64,000 nucleotides of DNA, taken from positions 26,169 to 90,168 of the forward strand of contig CAZHTS010000008.1 in the NCBI GenBank assembly GCA_964535315.1, given 5' to 3'. This DNA comes from CAZHTS01 sp964535315 (GTDB lineage: Bacteria; Chloroflexota; Anaerolineae; Anaerolineales; Anaerolineaceae). This document shows positions 32,068 through 41,058 of this stretch, piece after piece. Made by a program: the position numbers and the translations under genes. The notes under the pieces are model-generated. The model was not told the DNA's origin. It saw only the letters and a list, made by a program, of their open reading frames with translations, and did not search any database. Every line of letters begins with the position of its first letter. Within the stretch, counting starts at the first letter, position 1.

Positions 32068-34788
32068 ATGATGCAAAAGAAGACAGTTGTGATCAATGGC
32101 ATGCCCCGTACTTTGATTTTTGATCCGGAGACATCGCTCGCCGATGTCTTGCGCCGGCAACTGGGATTGACTGGCACCAAGGTTGGGTGTGATGATGGGC
32201 AGTGTGGCTCGTGTGCGGTCATCCTGGATGGTAAGATGGTCCTGTCTTGCGCTTTGAAGATGAAAAAGGTGCCGGAAGGGGCGAAGATTGTCACGATCGA
32301 GGGGATCGGTACGTTGCAGAATCCGCACCCGATCCAACTGGCGCTGGTGCTGTATGGCGCTCCGCAATGTGGTTTTTGTATGCCGGGCTTTGTGATTTCG
32401 GCCAAAGTTCTGCTTGACGAGAATCCAAACCCGAGCCGCGAAGAGGTGCGGGCCTGGCTGCATCGTCATCGCAACGTTTGCCGGTGCAACGGTTACCGTC
32501 CGGTGGTAGACGCCATTTTGCACGCTGCTGCGGTATTACGTGGGGAGAAACCACTTGAATCGTTGTATTTTCAGTTACCAGAGGATGGGCGCATTTGGGG
32601 CAGCGCCTATCCGCGCCCCAGCGCAATGGCGAAGGTGACGGGTATGCTGGATTACGGGGCCGATCTATCTTTGAAATTGCCGCCCGATACGCTGCAACTG
32701 GCGTTGGTGCAGGCCAGGGTGTCGCACGCCAATATTCTCTCCATTGACACCCATGAAGCGGAGACAATGCCGGGGGTGTATCGCGTGCTTACCTATCGCG
32801 ACGTGAAAGGGAAAAATCGCATCAACGGTATGGTCACTTTTCCGACCAACAAATGTGATGGTTGGGATCGCCCGATTCTGTGCGATCAAAAAGTGTACCA
32901 ATACGGCGATGCGATTGCGATCGTTTGCGCCGACACCCGGGCGCACGCCCAGGCGGCGGCCGGTAAAGTGTGCGTAGAACTGGAAGAATTGCCGGCTTAT
33001 ATGAGCGCACCGGCGGCAATGGCTGAGGATGCGATTGAAATTCACCCCGGCACGCCCAACGTCTATTTTGAGCAGGGGATGGTTAAGGGGGAAGACACGG
33101 CGCCATTGATGGCACAACTGCCGTATGTGGTGGAAGATCGTTTCTATATCCAGCGGCAGCCACATCTGACCGTTGAGCCTGATATGGGCTTCGCCTACTA
33201 CGATGAAGAGGGGCGGCTGACAATACACTCGAAGAGCATCGCACTTTATCTGCATATCTCCATGTTGGCCGAGGGGCTGGGACTGGCGCCCGAACAGATG
33301 CGCATTGTACAGAACCCGGCGGGCGGAACGTTTGGTTATAAATTCTGCCCCACTCTGGAAGCCCTGGTGGGGGTGGCCTGTATGGCCACCGGAAAGCCGG
33401 TTTACCTGGAGTACGATTACGCCCAGTTTATCGCCTATACCGGTAAGCGCTCGCCTTTCTTTGTTGGGTTAAAAATGGGCGCTGACCAGGAGGGGAAACT
33501 GGTGGCGATGGAGAGCGATTGGACCGTCGATCATGGCGCTTATTCCGAGTTTGGCGATTTGTTGACGCAGAAGGGGGCGCAGTTTATCGGCGCCGGATAT
33601 GATATCCCCAACATTCGCGGCGTGGGGCGAACGGTGTGCACCAATCACGCCTGGGGGTCACCGTATCGCGGGTATGGTTCGCCACAGAGCCTGTTTGCCT
33701 CCGAAAGCCTGATGGATGAACTGGCCGAGAAGACAGGGATCGACCCGCTCGAATTGCGTTATCGTAATGTTTATCGCCAGGGGAGCACGACGCCTACCGG
33801 ACAGGACCCGGAAGTATACAGTCTGCCCGAGATGATCGATCTGTTGCGTCCCCGTTACCAGCAGGCAAAGGATCGGGCGCAGCGTGAATCTACGGCAGAG
33901 AAGAAAAAGGGAGTGGGGGTGGCGATCGGTATTTACGGCGCCGGTGGGGATGGCCCGGATACGGCTGAGGTGTGGCTGGAACTGACGCCGTCAGGGGTGA
34001 CCGTTTACACTACCTGGGAGGATCACGGTCAGGGGGCGGATATTGGCGTTCTGGGAACCGCACACGAAGGGTTGCGCCCGCTGGGGCTGGCGCCGGAAAA
34101 GATCAGCCTGGTGATGAACGACTCGGCGCTGGCGCCGGATAGCGGCCCGGCGGGTGGAAGCCGGTCACAGGTGGTCGTTGGTAACGCTATTAAGGCAGGG
34201 TGCGATGCGCTCCTGGCTGCTCTGGGTAAGGAGGATGGCGGTTATCGTACGTATGAGGAGATGGCTGCGGCTGGTCTGCCGTTACGCTATTCGGGGAAAT
34301 GGACTTCGGCCATGTCCACCGTATGCGACGACAAAACCGGGCAGGGCAATCCGATTGCCAACTATATGTATGGTTTGTTCATGGCAGAGGTGGAGGTTGA
34401 TCTGCGAAGTGGGAAGACGCGCGTCGACAGGATGACTGTGGTGGCGGATGTGGGCAAGATTAACAATCGCTTGGCGGTGGATGGGCAAATTTATGGCGGG
34501 ATTGCTCAGGGGATTGGCCTGGCATTGAGTGAAGATTTTGAAGATTTGAGCAAACATACCAGTATGCTGGCCTGTGGCATTCCGTACGCCAAGGATGTAC
34601 CGGATGACATTGAGATCCTCTATGTAGAAACTCCGCGCGGCAACGGCCCGTTTGGGGCGTCGGGGGTTGGTGAATTGCCCAATACCGCCCCGCATGCGGC
34701 GATTATCAATGCCATTTATCAGGCCTGTGGCGTTCGCGTCCGCGATTTACCGGCGCGGCCTGAGAAGATACTGGCAGGGTTGAAGTAG
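32068..34788 (+). CDS. mop: Molybdenum aldehyde oxidoreductase (Mop type), copy 1
   Basis: This 906-residue enzyme is nearly identical in length to Desulfovibrio gigas Mop (907). It belongs to the xanthine oxidase family, which oxidises aldehydes to acids with molybdopterin cytosine dinucleotide. The first [2Fe-2S] uses C41, C46, C49 and C61; the second uses CGFC and CRC. No FAD domain is present, so electrons leave to another protein. Molybdenum-domain marks: GGTFGYKF, AWGSPYRGYGSPQ, GGSRSQVV and the catalytic Glu in GASGVGELPNTAPH. There is no export signal. Lys and Gly codons are mixed, unlike copy 2. It starts the mop locus. Confidence 0.92.
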   Translation: MMQKKTVVINGMPRTLIFDPETSLADVLRRQLGLTGTKVGCDDGQCGSCAVILDGKMVLSCALKMKKVPEGAKIVTIEGIGTLQNPHPIQLALVLYGAPQCGFCMPGFVISAKVLLDENPNPSREEVRAWLHRHRNVCRCNGYRPVVDAILHAAAVLRGEKPLESLYFQLPEDGRIWGSAYPRPSAMAKVTGMLDYGADLSLKLPPDTLQLALVQARVSHANILSIDTHEAETMPGVYRVLTYRDVKGKNRINGMVTFPTNKCDGWDRPILCDQKVYQYGDAIAIVCADTRAHAQAAAGKVCVELEELPAYMSAPAAMAEDAIEIHPGTPNVYFEQGMVKGEDTAPLMAQLPYVVEDRFYIQRQPHLTVEPDMGFAYYDEEGRLTIHSKSIALYLHISMLAEGLGLAPEQMRIVQNPAGGTFGYKFCPTLEALVGVACMATGKPVYLEYDYAQFIAYTGKRSPFFVGLKMGADQEGKLVAMESDWTVDHGAYSEFGDLLTQKGAQFIGAGYDIPNIRGVGRTVCTNHAWGSPYRGYGSPQSLFASESLMDELAEKTGIDPLELRYRNVYRQGSTTPTGQDPEVYSLPEMIDLLRPRYQQAKDRAQRESTAEKKKGVGVAIGIYGAGGDGPDTAEVWLELTPSGVTVYTTWEDHGQGADIGVLGTAHEGLRPLGLAPEKISLVMNDSALAPDSGPAGGSRSQVVVGNAIKAGCDALLAALGKEDGGYRTYEEMAAAGLPLRYSGKWTSAMSTVCDDKTGQGNPIANYMYGLFMAEVEVDLRSGKTRVDRMTVVADVGKINNRLAVDGQIYGGIAQGIGLALSEDFEDLSKHTSMLACGIPYAKDVPDDIEILYVETPRGNGPFGASGVGELPNTAPHAAIINAIYQACGVRVRDLPARPEKILAGLK

Positions 34789-34804
34789 AGGTGGAAAGGC
34801 GAGG

Positions 34805-34845
34805 GGATAGCAACAATAGCCGTATTGTTATCATTGTTGCTATCC
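34805..34845 (+). terminator. Hairpin after mop copy 1
   Basis: GGATAGCAACAAT (34805-34817) and ATTGTTGCTATCC (34833-34845) form a 13-bp stem with a 15-base loop that can itself pair (ACAATA/TATTGT). AAATTTAATT follows. It probably ends or attenuates the first mop transcript. Confidence 0.55.
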
Positions 34846-34867
34846 AAATTTAATTGAGTAAATACAT

Positions 34868-34896
34868 TTGCGTATGAGATCGATTTGTGCTATGAT
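34868..34896 (+). promoter_or_regulatory. Predicted promoter of mop copy 2
   Basis: TTGCGT (34868-34873), 17 bases and TATGAT (34891-34896) give a plausible sigma-70 promoter. The start site would be near 34903, leaving a leader of about 124 bases that contains a GGCAGG/CCTGCC hairpin (34918-34948). Confidence 0.55.
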
Positions 34897-34971
34897 ATTT
34901 TTGAGCTATGGGTGAGTGGGCAGGCATTCTCTGCGGAGATGCCCTGCCTTAAGTTTGTATCCTATATTCCC

Positions 34972-35009
34972 TTCAATTGAATATCGAGGAGCAAATCCGT
35001 TCAATTGAA
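34972..35009 (+). repeat. Two copies of the palindrome TTCAATTGAA in the mop2 leader
   Basis: TTCAATTGAA occurs at 34972-34981 and again at 35000-35009, 28 bases apart start to start. Both lie between the predicted start site and the ribosome binding site of mop copy 2. Each is a perfect 10-bp palindrome. They may be protein sites or may pair with each other in the RNA. Confidence 0.6.
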
Positions 35010-35026
35010 CCCCCAAGGAGGAACAC

Positions 35027-37756
35027 ATGCTTAAGAAGACCCTGGTTGTTAATGGCGTACCGCGTGTTTTAATTGCGGAGGCCGACGCGCTGCTATCCGA
35101 TGTGTTGCGCAAGCAACTGGGATTGACCGGCACCAAGGTTGGCTGTGGTACTGGCCATTGCGGTTCCTGTTCGGTGATCCTGGATGGCAAGCTGATTTTA
35201 TCCTGTCTGGTCAAGATGGGGAGGGTGGCCGATGGCGCCAAAGTAACCACCATCGAGGGAATAGGTACGCCTGACAACCTGCACCCAATTCAGAAAGCCT
35301 TTATTCTGCATGGTGCGGCGCAGTGTGGGTTCTGCAGCCCGGGCTTTATTGTTTCGAGCAAAGCTCTGTTGGAGCAGAATCCCGCTCCGACGCGTGAGGA
35401 GGTACGCGCCTGGTTCGATAAGCATCACAACGCCTGCCGCTGCAATGGCTACAAGCCGGCGGTGGATGCGGTGATGCATGCTGCGGCGGTGATGCGCGGC
35501 GAGATGCCGGCCGACAGCCTGGATTACAAGATGCCGGCGGACGGACGGGTGTGGGGCACGGCGTACCCGCGACCCAGCGCAGCGGCCAAGGTCACCGGTA
35601 CGCTCGATTACGGCGCCGATTTGGGCCTTAAGCTGCCGGAAGACACGTTGCAGTGCGCTCTGGTTCAGGCGACGGTGTCGCATGCCAACATCCTTTCGAT
35701 TGATACCAGTGAAGCCGAAAAGATGCCCGGCGTCTACAAGGTGGTAACGCATAAAGACGTGAAGGGTAAGAATCGCATCACCGGTTTGATCACCTTCCCC
35801 ACCAACAAGGGGGATGGTTGGGATCGCCCGATTTTGTGCGATACCAAGGTGTTTCAGTTTGGGGATGCAATTGCTATTGTGTGCGCCGATACCAAGGCGC
35901 ATGCCGATGCGGCCGCCAAGAAGGTCAAGGTTGAACTGGAAGAACTGCCGGCTTACATGAGCGCCCCGGCGGCCCTGGCTGAGGATGCCATCGAGATTCA
36001 TCCTGGAACGCCCAACGTATACTTTGAGCAGCGCATTGAGAAAGGCGATGACACCAAGGAAATCATGGAGAAGGCTGCTTATGTGGCCGAAGGCAGCTAC
36101 TATCTCCAGCGCCAGCCGCACCTGACCATCGAACCGGACCTGGGTTTCGCTTATTACGATGAAGAGGGCCGTCTGACGATCCATTCAAAGAGCATCGGCA
36201 TCTTCCTGCATCACGCCATGATTGCCCCAGGGTTGGGGGTCGCGCCGGAGAAACTGCGCCTGGTCCAGAATGCCGCCGGCGGCACGTTTGGTTATAAATT
36301 CAGCCCGACGATGGAAGCGCTGGTGGGTGTGGCCTGCATGGCCACCGGCAAGCCGGTCTATCTGGAATACGACTACTATCAGTTCATCACTTACACCGGG
36401 AAGCGTTCGCCGTGGTTTGTCAACCTGAAGCTGGCGGCGGACGAGAAGGGCAAAATCCTGGCGATGGAGAGCGACTGGACGGTCGATCATGGGCCCTATT
36501 CGGAGTTCGGTGATCTGCTGACCCTGCGCGGTGCGCAGTACATTGGCGCCGGGTATGACATTCCCAATATCCGTGGCATTGGCCGCACGGTTTGCACCAA
36601 CCATGCCTGGGGGTCTGCATTCCGGGCCTACGGTTCGCCGCAGAGTTTCTTTGCTTCGGAGAGCCTGGTAGATGAGCTGGCCGAAAAGATCGGCGTGGAT
36701 CCGTTAGAATTCCGTTACCAGAACGTCTATCGCCCTGGGGCGACGACGCCGAACGGCCAGACCCCGGATGCGTTCAGCTTCCCTGAAATGCTGGATAAGC
36801 TGCGCCCGGTCTACCAGGAGGCCAAGGAACGCGCCAGGAAGGAATCGACGCCGGAGAAGATGCGCGGCGTAGGTGTCTCGTTAGGCATTTACGGTTCGGG
36901 TCTGGATGGCCCCGACGCGTCCGAGATTTGGGTCGAGTTGACCAAAGAGGGCGTCACCCTGTATACCAGCTGGGAAGATCACGGTCAGGGCGCCGACATG
37001 GGCGCTTTGGGCACCGCTCACGAGGCCTTGCGGCCGCTGGGTATCAAGCCCGAGCAGATCAAGCTGGTGATGAATGATACCGCTCTGGTGCCGAACTGCG
37101 GCCCGTCGGGTGGCAGTCGCCAACAGGTGGTCACCGGGATGGCGATCAAGAATGGCTGCGAATTGCTGGTGGCGGCCATGCGCAAGTCGGACGGCACCTA
37201 TCGCACTTACGATGAAATGGTGGCCGAGAACTTCGCCCTGAAGTACTCCGGAAAGTGGACGGCCTCAATGGCTTCCAATTGTAACGAGAAGGGGCAGGGC
37301 GCGCCGTTCTCCCACTACATGTACGAAGTCTTCCTGGTTGAGGTGGAAGTAGATGCCAAGACCGGCAAGGCGCGCGTCATCGGGGTTACGACGGTGTGCG
37401 ATATTGGCAAGATCAACAACAAACTGGTGGTGGACGGTCAGATTTACGGCGGTATCGCTCAGGGTATTGGTCTGGCATTGACCGAGGACTTTGAGGATCT
37501 GAACAAGCACACCACACTGTTGGCTTGCGGTATCCCCTATGCCAAGGATATCCCGGACAAATTTGACATTCATTATGTTGAGACCCCGCGCGAATTCGGG
37601 CCCTTTGGCGCTTCCGGTGTTGGCGAGGCCCCATTGACTGCTCCGCACGCGGCTGTGATCAACGCCATTTACAACGCGACCGGTGTGCGCATCCGCCAAC
37701 TGCCTGCTCTGCCGGAGAAGATCCTGGCGGGTTTGAAGGCGCGCGTAGCCGCATAA
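35027..37756 (+). CDS. mop: Molybdenum aldehyde oxidoreductase (Mop type), copy 2
   Basis: This 909-residue enzyme is highly similar to copy 1 across its length. The cluster cysteines are C40, C45, C48 and C60, the same numbers as I recall for D. gigas Mop, and the second cluster is CGFC/CRC. Moco marks: GGTFGYKF, AWGSAFRAYGSPQ, GGSRQQVV and GASGVGEAPLTAPH. It uses AAG, GCC, GGC and CTG far more than copy 1, the pattern of a strongly expressed gene, and has AAGGAGG. Active-site surroundings differ (ELPN against EAPL; SPYRGYG against SAFRAYG), which may mean different aldehyde preference. It has no FAD domain; the next gene may take the electrons. Confidence 0.93.
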   Translation: MLKKTLVVNGVPRVLIAEADALLSDVLRKQLGLTGTKVGCGTGHCGSCSVILDGKLILSCLVKMGRVADGAKVTTIEGIGTPDNLHPIQKAFILHGAAQCGFCSPGFIVSSKALLEQNPAPTREEVRAWFDKHHNACRCNGYKPAVDAVMHAAAVMRGEMPADSLDYKMPADGRVWGTAYPRPSAAAKVTGTLDYGADLGLKLPEDTLQCALVQATVSHANILSIDTSEAEKMPGVYKVVTHKDVKGKNRITGLITFPTNKGDGWDRPILCDTKVFQFGDAIAIVCADTKAHADAAAKKVKVELEELPAYMSAPAALAEDAIEIHPGTPNVYFEQRIEKGDDTKEIMEKAAYVAEGSYYLQRQPHLTIEPDLGFAYYDEEGRLTIHSKSIGIFLHHAMIAPGLGVAPEKLRLVQNAAGGTFGYKFSPTMEALVGVACMATGKPVYLEYDYYQFITYTGKRSPWFVNLKLAADEKGKILAMESDWTVDHGPYSEFGDLLTLRGAQYIGAGYDIPNIRGIGRTVCTNHAWGSAFRAYGSPQSFFASESLVDELAEKIGVDPLEFRYQNVYRPGATTPNGQTPDAFSFPEMLDKLRPVYQEAKERARKESTPEKMRGVGVSLGIYGSGLDGPDASEIWVELTKEGVTLYTSWEDHGQGADMGALGTAHEALRPLGIKPEQIKLVMNDTALVPNCGPSGGSRQQVVTGMAIKNGCELLVAAMRKSDGTYRTYDEMVAENFALKYSGKWTASMASNCNEKGQGAPFSHYMYEVFLVEVEVDAKTGKARVIGVTTVCDIGKINNKLVVDGQIYGGIAQGIGLALTEDFEDLNKHTTLLACGIPYAKDIPDKFDIHYVETPREFGPFGASGVGEAPLTAPHAAVINAIYNATGVRIRQLPALPEKILAGLKARVAA

Positions 37757-37770
37757 TTGGGTTTTGCCCG

Positions 37771-37858
37771 AGGACGCCGGCCATCCTGTTGGCATTGTAG
37801 TTCTTCCGGCGTCCTGGGGTTCTGGCTGGCTGAAACATCCTGAGGGGTGTTTCAGCCA
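37771..37858 (+). terminator. Two hairpins between mop2 and the dicluster protein gene
   Basis: AGGACGCCGG (37771-37780) pairs with CCGGCGTCCT (37806-37815). TGGCTGAAACATCC (37827-37840) pairs with GGGTGTTTCAGCCA (37845-37858; one wobble). GATTTGTAT follows the second. They may reduce read-through, so that mop2 is made in excess over the downstream genes. Confidence 0.5.
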
Positions 37859-37891
37859 GATTTGTATCTCCACGGAAGGGATTGACCTGGA

Positions 37892-40243
37892 ATGGAACAA
37901 CACGAACTGCGCCAACTCGAAGAAATGTGTATCCAGGAGCACGCGCCGGTCTGTACTGCCAGTTGTCCGATCCACATCGATGCCAGAGGGATGATCACGG
38001 CGGTGGCTCAGGGCGATTTTGCGGCGGCACTGAAAATTTTTCGGCGCATGGCGCCGTTTCCGCGCATCATTGCGCACACCTGCGACGCCCCCTGTCAGGC
38101 GGTTTGTAAGCGGGCGGAGGTGGGCGAGGCCATAGCCATTGGCGCACTGGAACGGGCGGTGATGCAATGGGCGCCTGTTCCATCTGAAAAGGTGACGCGC
38201 CTGCCCGCCAGGGATAAACGCGTTGCGGTTGTTGGGGCGGGTTTAAGCGGACTGACCGCGGCGTATGATCTGGCGCGCAAAGGATACCGGGTGGAGATTT
38301 TTGAGGCCAGGGCACAATCAGGAGGGGCGTTGTGTGCGGTGAGTGAGAAAGTTTTGCCGCGCACGGCGGTTGATGCTGACCTGGCGGTATTGGACGAACT
38401 GGGGGTTCGGGTTCACCTCAATACGTTGGTGGGGAAGACGCGCATCAATGGCGGCCCGCCGATGTTGATGGCGGGACTGTGTGAAGAATTCGAGGCGGTG
38501 TTTTTGGCAATGGGGGCGGGGGCTTACGAAAATTTCGATCTTGAACTGGATGCGATGCAGCGAGTCAAAGTCGATGCGCTGACGTTTTTAACCAACGAGG
38601 GTGGTGTTTTTGCCGCCGGAAGTATGCTGCATGGGGACGAGCCTTATTCCCCAATCCGATCCATTTCAGAAGGGCGGCGGGCGGCAGTGTCAATCGACCG
38701 CCATTTGCAACGCGTTTCTCTGACGGCGGCGCGTTATAACGAAGGGGCTTATCCCACGCGGTTATTTACCAGTACGGTGGGTATTGCTCCTCTCCCCGTG
38801 GTGCCGATAAGTTCACCTGACACTGGCTATACTCCGTCAGAAGCGCAGCGCGAGGCGCAACGGTGTATTCAATGTCAGTGCCTCGAATGTGTAAAAGTCT
38901 GTGAGTTTTTGGATCATTACGGTAATTACCCGCGCAAATATCTGCGCGAGATTTACAACAACCTTGCGATTGTGAAGGGCAACCGGTTAGCCAATCGCAT
39001 GATCAATTCCTGTAGTTTATGCCGGCTGTGTTACGAAGTGTGTCCTACCGACCTGGATATGGCGACTGTTTACAAGAAAGCGCGTCAGAAAATGGTGGCA
39101 CAGGAAAAAATGCCCGCTTCGGCGCATGATTTCGCGTTGCGGGATCTGGCGTATAACACCGGGCCTGATTTTGTATTGCTGCGTAATCCACCGGGTTGCA
39201 GCACCAGTGAATATCTCTTCTTCCCGGGGTGCCAGCTGGCTGGATCTGACCCGCAGCGCGTGGAGCAGGTTTATGGGCATTTGCAGGAACGTTTGCCGGG
39301 CAAAGTGGGGATTTTGTTGCATTGCTGTGGCGCACCAGCAGATTGGGCCGGACGGATAGATTTATTCCAGGAGGCGCAACAGGCGCTGCGTACCCAGATT
39401 GCCCAGGCCGGTAACCCGCGCCTGGTTCTCGCCTGTTCGACCTGTTATCAGATGTTTAAGGAGAATTTGCCGGATATTCCGATCGTCTCGTTATGGCAAT
39501 TGCTTGCCGAGGTTGGTTTACCCGAGAAAGTCGCCGTACCAACAGGCAAAGTGGTGACCGTTCATGACCCGTGTTCGGCCCGTTATGAGCGCGAGATTCA
39601 GGATGCTGTGCGCGGTCTGCTACAGGCGTTGGGGTATGCCATTGAGGAAATGCAGTTCAGCCGTGAGCGAACGGAGTGTTGTAGTTATGGCGGTCTGATG
39701 GGGTTTGCCAACCCAGAGATTGCCCGCAAGGTGATCGAGCGCCGTTTTCGTCAGAGCACACAAGATTTTGTGACTTATTGCGCCATGTGTCGGGATCTGT
39801 ATGCATCGCGTGGCAAGCCCAGCGCTCACGTGTTGGATTTGATTTTTGCTGCCCGGCCGGCCGAACCATTTAATCGCCGGAGCCCCGGCTACTCGTTACG
39901 GCGTGAGAATCGCTCCCGGCTGAAACGTAACATGCTGGAAAAAATTTGGGGAGAGTCTATGTCTGAACCACAGGATTATCGCAACCTGCATCTGGTATTG
40001 TCTGAAGAGGTGCAAGACCTCCTGGAGCAGCGTTTTATCCTGCATGAAGATATTCAATACGTAATCGCGCTGGCTGAGCAGACCGGCGGTAAGTTGCTCC
40101 ATAAGGGGAGCGGTCATTATCTGGCCTGCGCCCGCCCTGCCAATGTAACCTATTGGGTCGAGTATTCGCTGGCAGATGACGCCTACGTGGTGCATAAGGC
40201 TTACAGCCACCGGATGGAGATCATTGAGGAGACTAAGTCGTGA
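37892..40243 (+). CDS. FAD/NAD(P) oxidoreductase with FeS dicluster and CCG domains (DVU1558-like)
   Basis: This is a 783-residue multidomain redox protein. Order: a GltD-like N-terminal FeS region (CTASCPIH, CDAPCQAVCKR; 15-90), an FAD-binding GxGxxG (VVGAGLSGL near 112), a two-cluster ferredoxin part (CIQCQCLECVKVC and CSLCRLCYEVCP; about 325-390), two heterodisulfide-reductase CCG modules (PGC..HCCGAP..CSTC and DPCSARYE..ECCSYGG; about 445-640), and a 75-residue C-terminal domain. It matches the annotation I recall as 'pyridine nucleotide-disulfide oxidoreductase/dicluster-binding protein' beside Mop in Desulfovibrio. It probably carries electrons between Mop and NAD(P) or another carrier. 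It overlaps the next gene by four bases. Confidence 0.85.
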   Translation: MEQHELRQLEEMCIQEHAPVCTASCPIHIDARGMITAVAQGDFAAALKIFRRMAPFPRIIAHTCDAPCQAVCKRAEVGEAIAIGALERAVMQWAPVPSEKVTRLPARDKRVAVVGAGLSGLTAAYDLARKGYRVEIFEARAQSGGALCAVSEKVLPRTAVDADLAVLDELGVRVHLNTLVGKTRINGGPPMLMAGLCEEFEAVFLAMGAGAYENFDLELDAMQRVKVDALTFLTNEGGVFAAGSMLHGDEPYSPIRSISEGRRAAVSIDRHLQRVSLTAARYNEGAYPTRLFTSTVGIAPLPVVPISSPDTGYTPSEAQREAQRCIQCQCLECVKVCEFLDHYGNYPRKYLREIYNNLAIVKGNRLANRMINSCSLCRLCYEVCPTDLDMATVYKKARQKMVAQEKMPASAHDFALRDLAYNTGPDFVLLRNPPGCSTSEYLFFPGCQLAGSDPQRVEQVYGHLQERLPGKVGILLHCCGAPADWAGRIDLFQEAQQALRTQIAQAGNPRLVLACSTCYQMFKENLPDIPIVSLWQLLAEVGLPEKVAVPTGKVVTVHDPCSARYEREIQDAVRGLLQALGYAIEEMQFSRERTECCSYGGLMGFANPEIARKVIERRFRQSTQDFVTYCAMCRDLYASRGKPSAHVLDLIFAARPAEPFNRRSPGYSLRRENRSRLKRNMLEKIWGESMSEPQDYRNLHLVLSEEVQDLLEQRFILHEDIQYVIALAEQTGGKLLHKGSGHYLACARPANVTYWVEYSLADDAYVVHKAYSHRMEIIEETKS

Positions 40244-40452
40244 ACGAATTGACCATCCCCTCCGACGCAGGTGAATGGGTCTGTGCTCGTTGTAATCAGC
40301 CGCTGGCGGTCACGCCGGTGACGGTTACCTATCTGGGCAGTGCTTTTCCGGTTGATTTGTTGCGTTGCAAAAATTGCGGCTTGATATTGATTTCGGAGGA
40401 TCTGGCACTGGGGAAGATGGCTGAAGTAGAAAGAACGTTGGAGGATAAATGA
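40240..40452 (+). CDS. Small CxxC redox/zinc protein (DVU1557-like)
   Basis: This is a 70-residue protein with two CxxC pairs (CARC near residue 14, CKNC near residue 44), the layout of a zinc ribbon or rubredoxin-like site. The 'DVU_1557 family redox protein' in the Desulfovibrio mop locus has, as I recall, this size and pattern. GTG 40240 overlaps the previous TGA, so translation is coupled. It is likely an electron carrier or assembly factor for the locus. Confidence 0.75.
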   Translation: MNELTIPSDAGEWVCARCNQPLAVTPVTVTYLGSAFPVDLLRCKNCGLILISEDLALGKMAEVERTLEDK

Positions 40453-40523
40453 TTCCAGTGCATCTATTTGCTGGTCGCCAGAAAGAGAGAAGTGGTTTGC
40501 GCTCATAAGAAAGGAGAACTGAA

Positions 40524-40973
40524 ATGGATACGGAAGAGCGTGCGCGTATGATGCAGTGGAAGCAGCAGGGCTTCTATTGTAGCCAGATTCTGATGTTGTT
40601 GGCGCTGGAAATGCAAGGAAAAGAAAATGTTGATCTGGTGCGCGCCATGCACGGTCTATCGGGGGGGATTGGTTTTAGCGGCGATACGTGTGGCGCCTTG
40701 ACCGGCGGCGCCTGTCTGTTAGGACTGTACGCCGGAAAAGGGTTGCCAGAGGAAGAGGAAGATTTAAAACTCAATTTTATGATCATCGAACTGGTGAACT
40801 GGTTTAAAGAGGGTTATGGCAAAGAATATGGGGGGATCATGTGCCAGAACATTCTGGCCGGCAATTCCCAGAATAAGGCGGTGCGCTGCCCGTTGATCGT
40901 CGCTGAGACGTTCCAAAAAGTGAAAGATTTGCTGGTTGAGAATGGTTTTGACCTGTATGGCAATGTTCTATAG
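40524..40973 (+). CDS. C_GCAxxG_C_C family protein (DVU1555-like)
   Basis: This is a 149-residue protein of the C_GCAxxG_C_C family: Cys in FYCSQILML, GDTCGALTGGACLLGLY, then IMCQNIL and AVRCPLIV. These Cys positions suggest an iron-sulfur or metal site; the family is found with anaerobic redox enzymes and is often encoded beside transporters or oxidoreductases. AAAGGAG precedes ATG 40524, 71 bases after the small redox gene. It is the last gene of the mop block before a double hairpin. The biochemical role is not established. Confidence 0.8.
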   Translation: MDTEERARMMQWKQQGFYCSQILMLLALEMQGKENVDLVRAMHGLSGGIGFSGDTCGALTGGACLLGLYAGKGLPEEEEDLKLNFMIIELVNWFKEGYGKEYGGIMCQNILAGNSQNKAVRCPLIVAETFQKVKDLLVENGFDLYGNVL

Positions 40974-40981
40974 ACGATAAC

Positions 40982-41026
40982 GTCTGCATAATGCAGACCG
41001 GACCGGCTCATATTGAGCCGGTCCGG
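40982..41026. terminator. Double hairpin between the mop locus and its convergent regulator
   Basis: GTCTGCA (40982-40988) pairs with TGCAGAC (40992-40998). Next to it CCGGACCGGCTCA (40998-41010) pairs with its exact complement (41014-41026) around TAT. They sit between converging genes and should stop transcription from both sides. Confidence 0.75.
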
Positions 41027-41058
41027 CAAAACGTTTGTTTGCGTCATCACGCTGGCGA

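Noticed and set aside
35198..36184. A 328-codon minus-strand frame inside mop copy 2
   Set aside because: It arises from the strong codon bias of mop2 on the opposite strand; no start signal or recognisable motif is present.
32068..37756. Xanthine dehydrogenase identity for the two Mop proteins
   Set aside because: Both lack the FAD domain and match the 907-residue single-chain aldehyde oxidoreductase layout; the Glu loop GVGE fits both families, but the architecture decides.
37265..38167. A 300-codon minus-strand frame spanning the end of mop2 and the start of the dicluster gene
   Set aside because: It runs through two well-supported genes and two hairpins and has no protein features.
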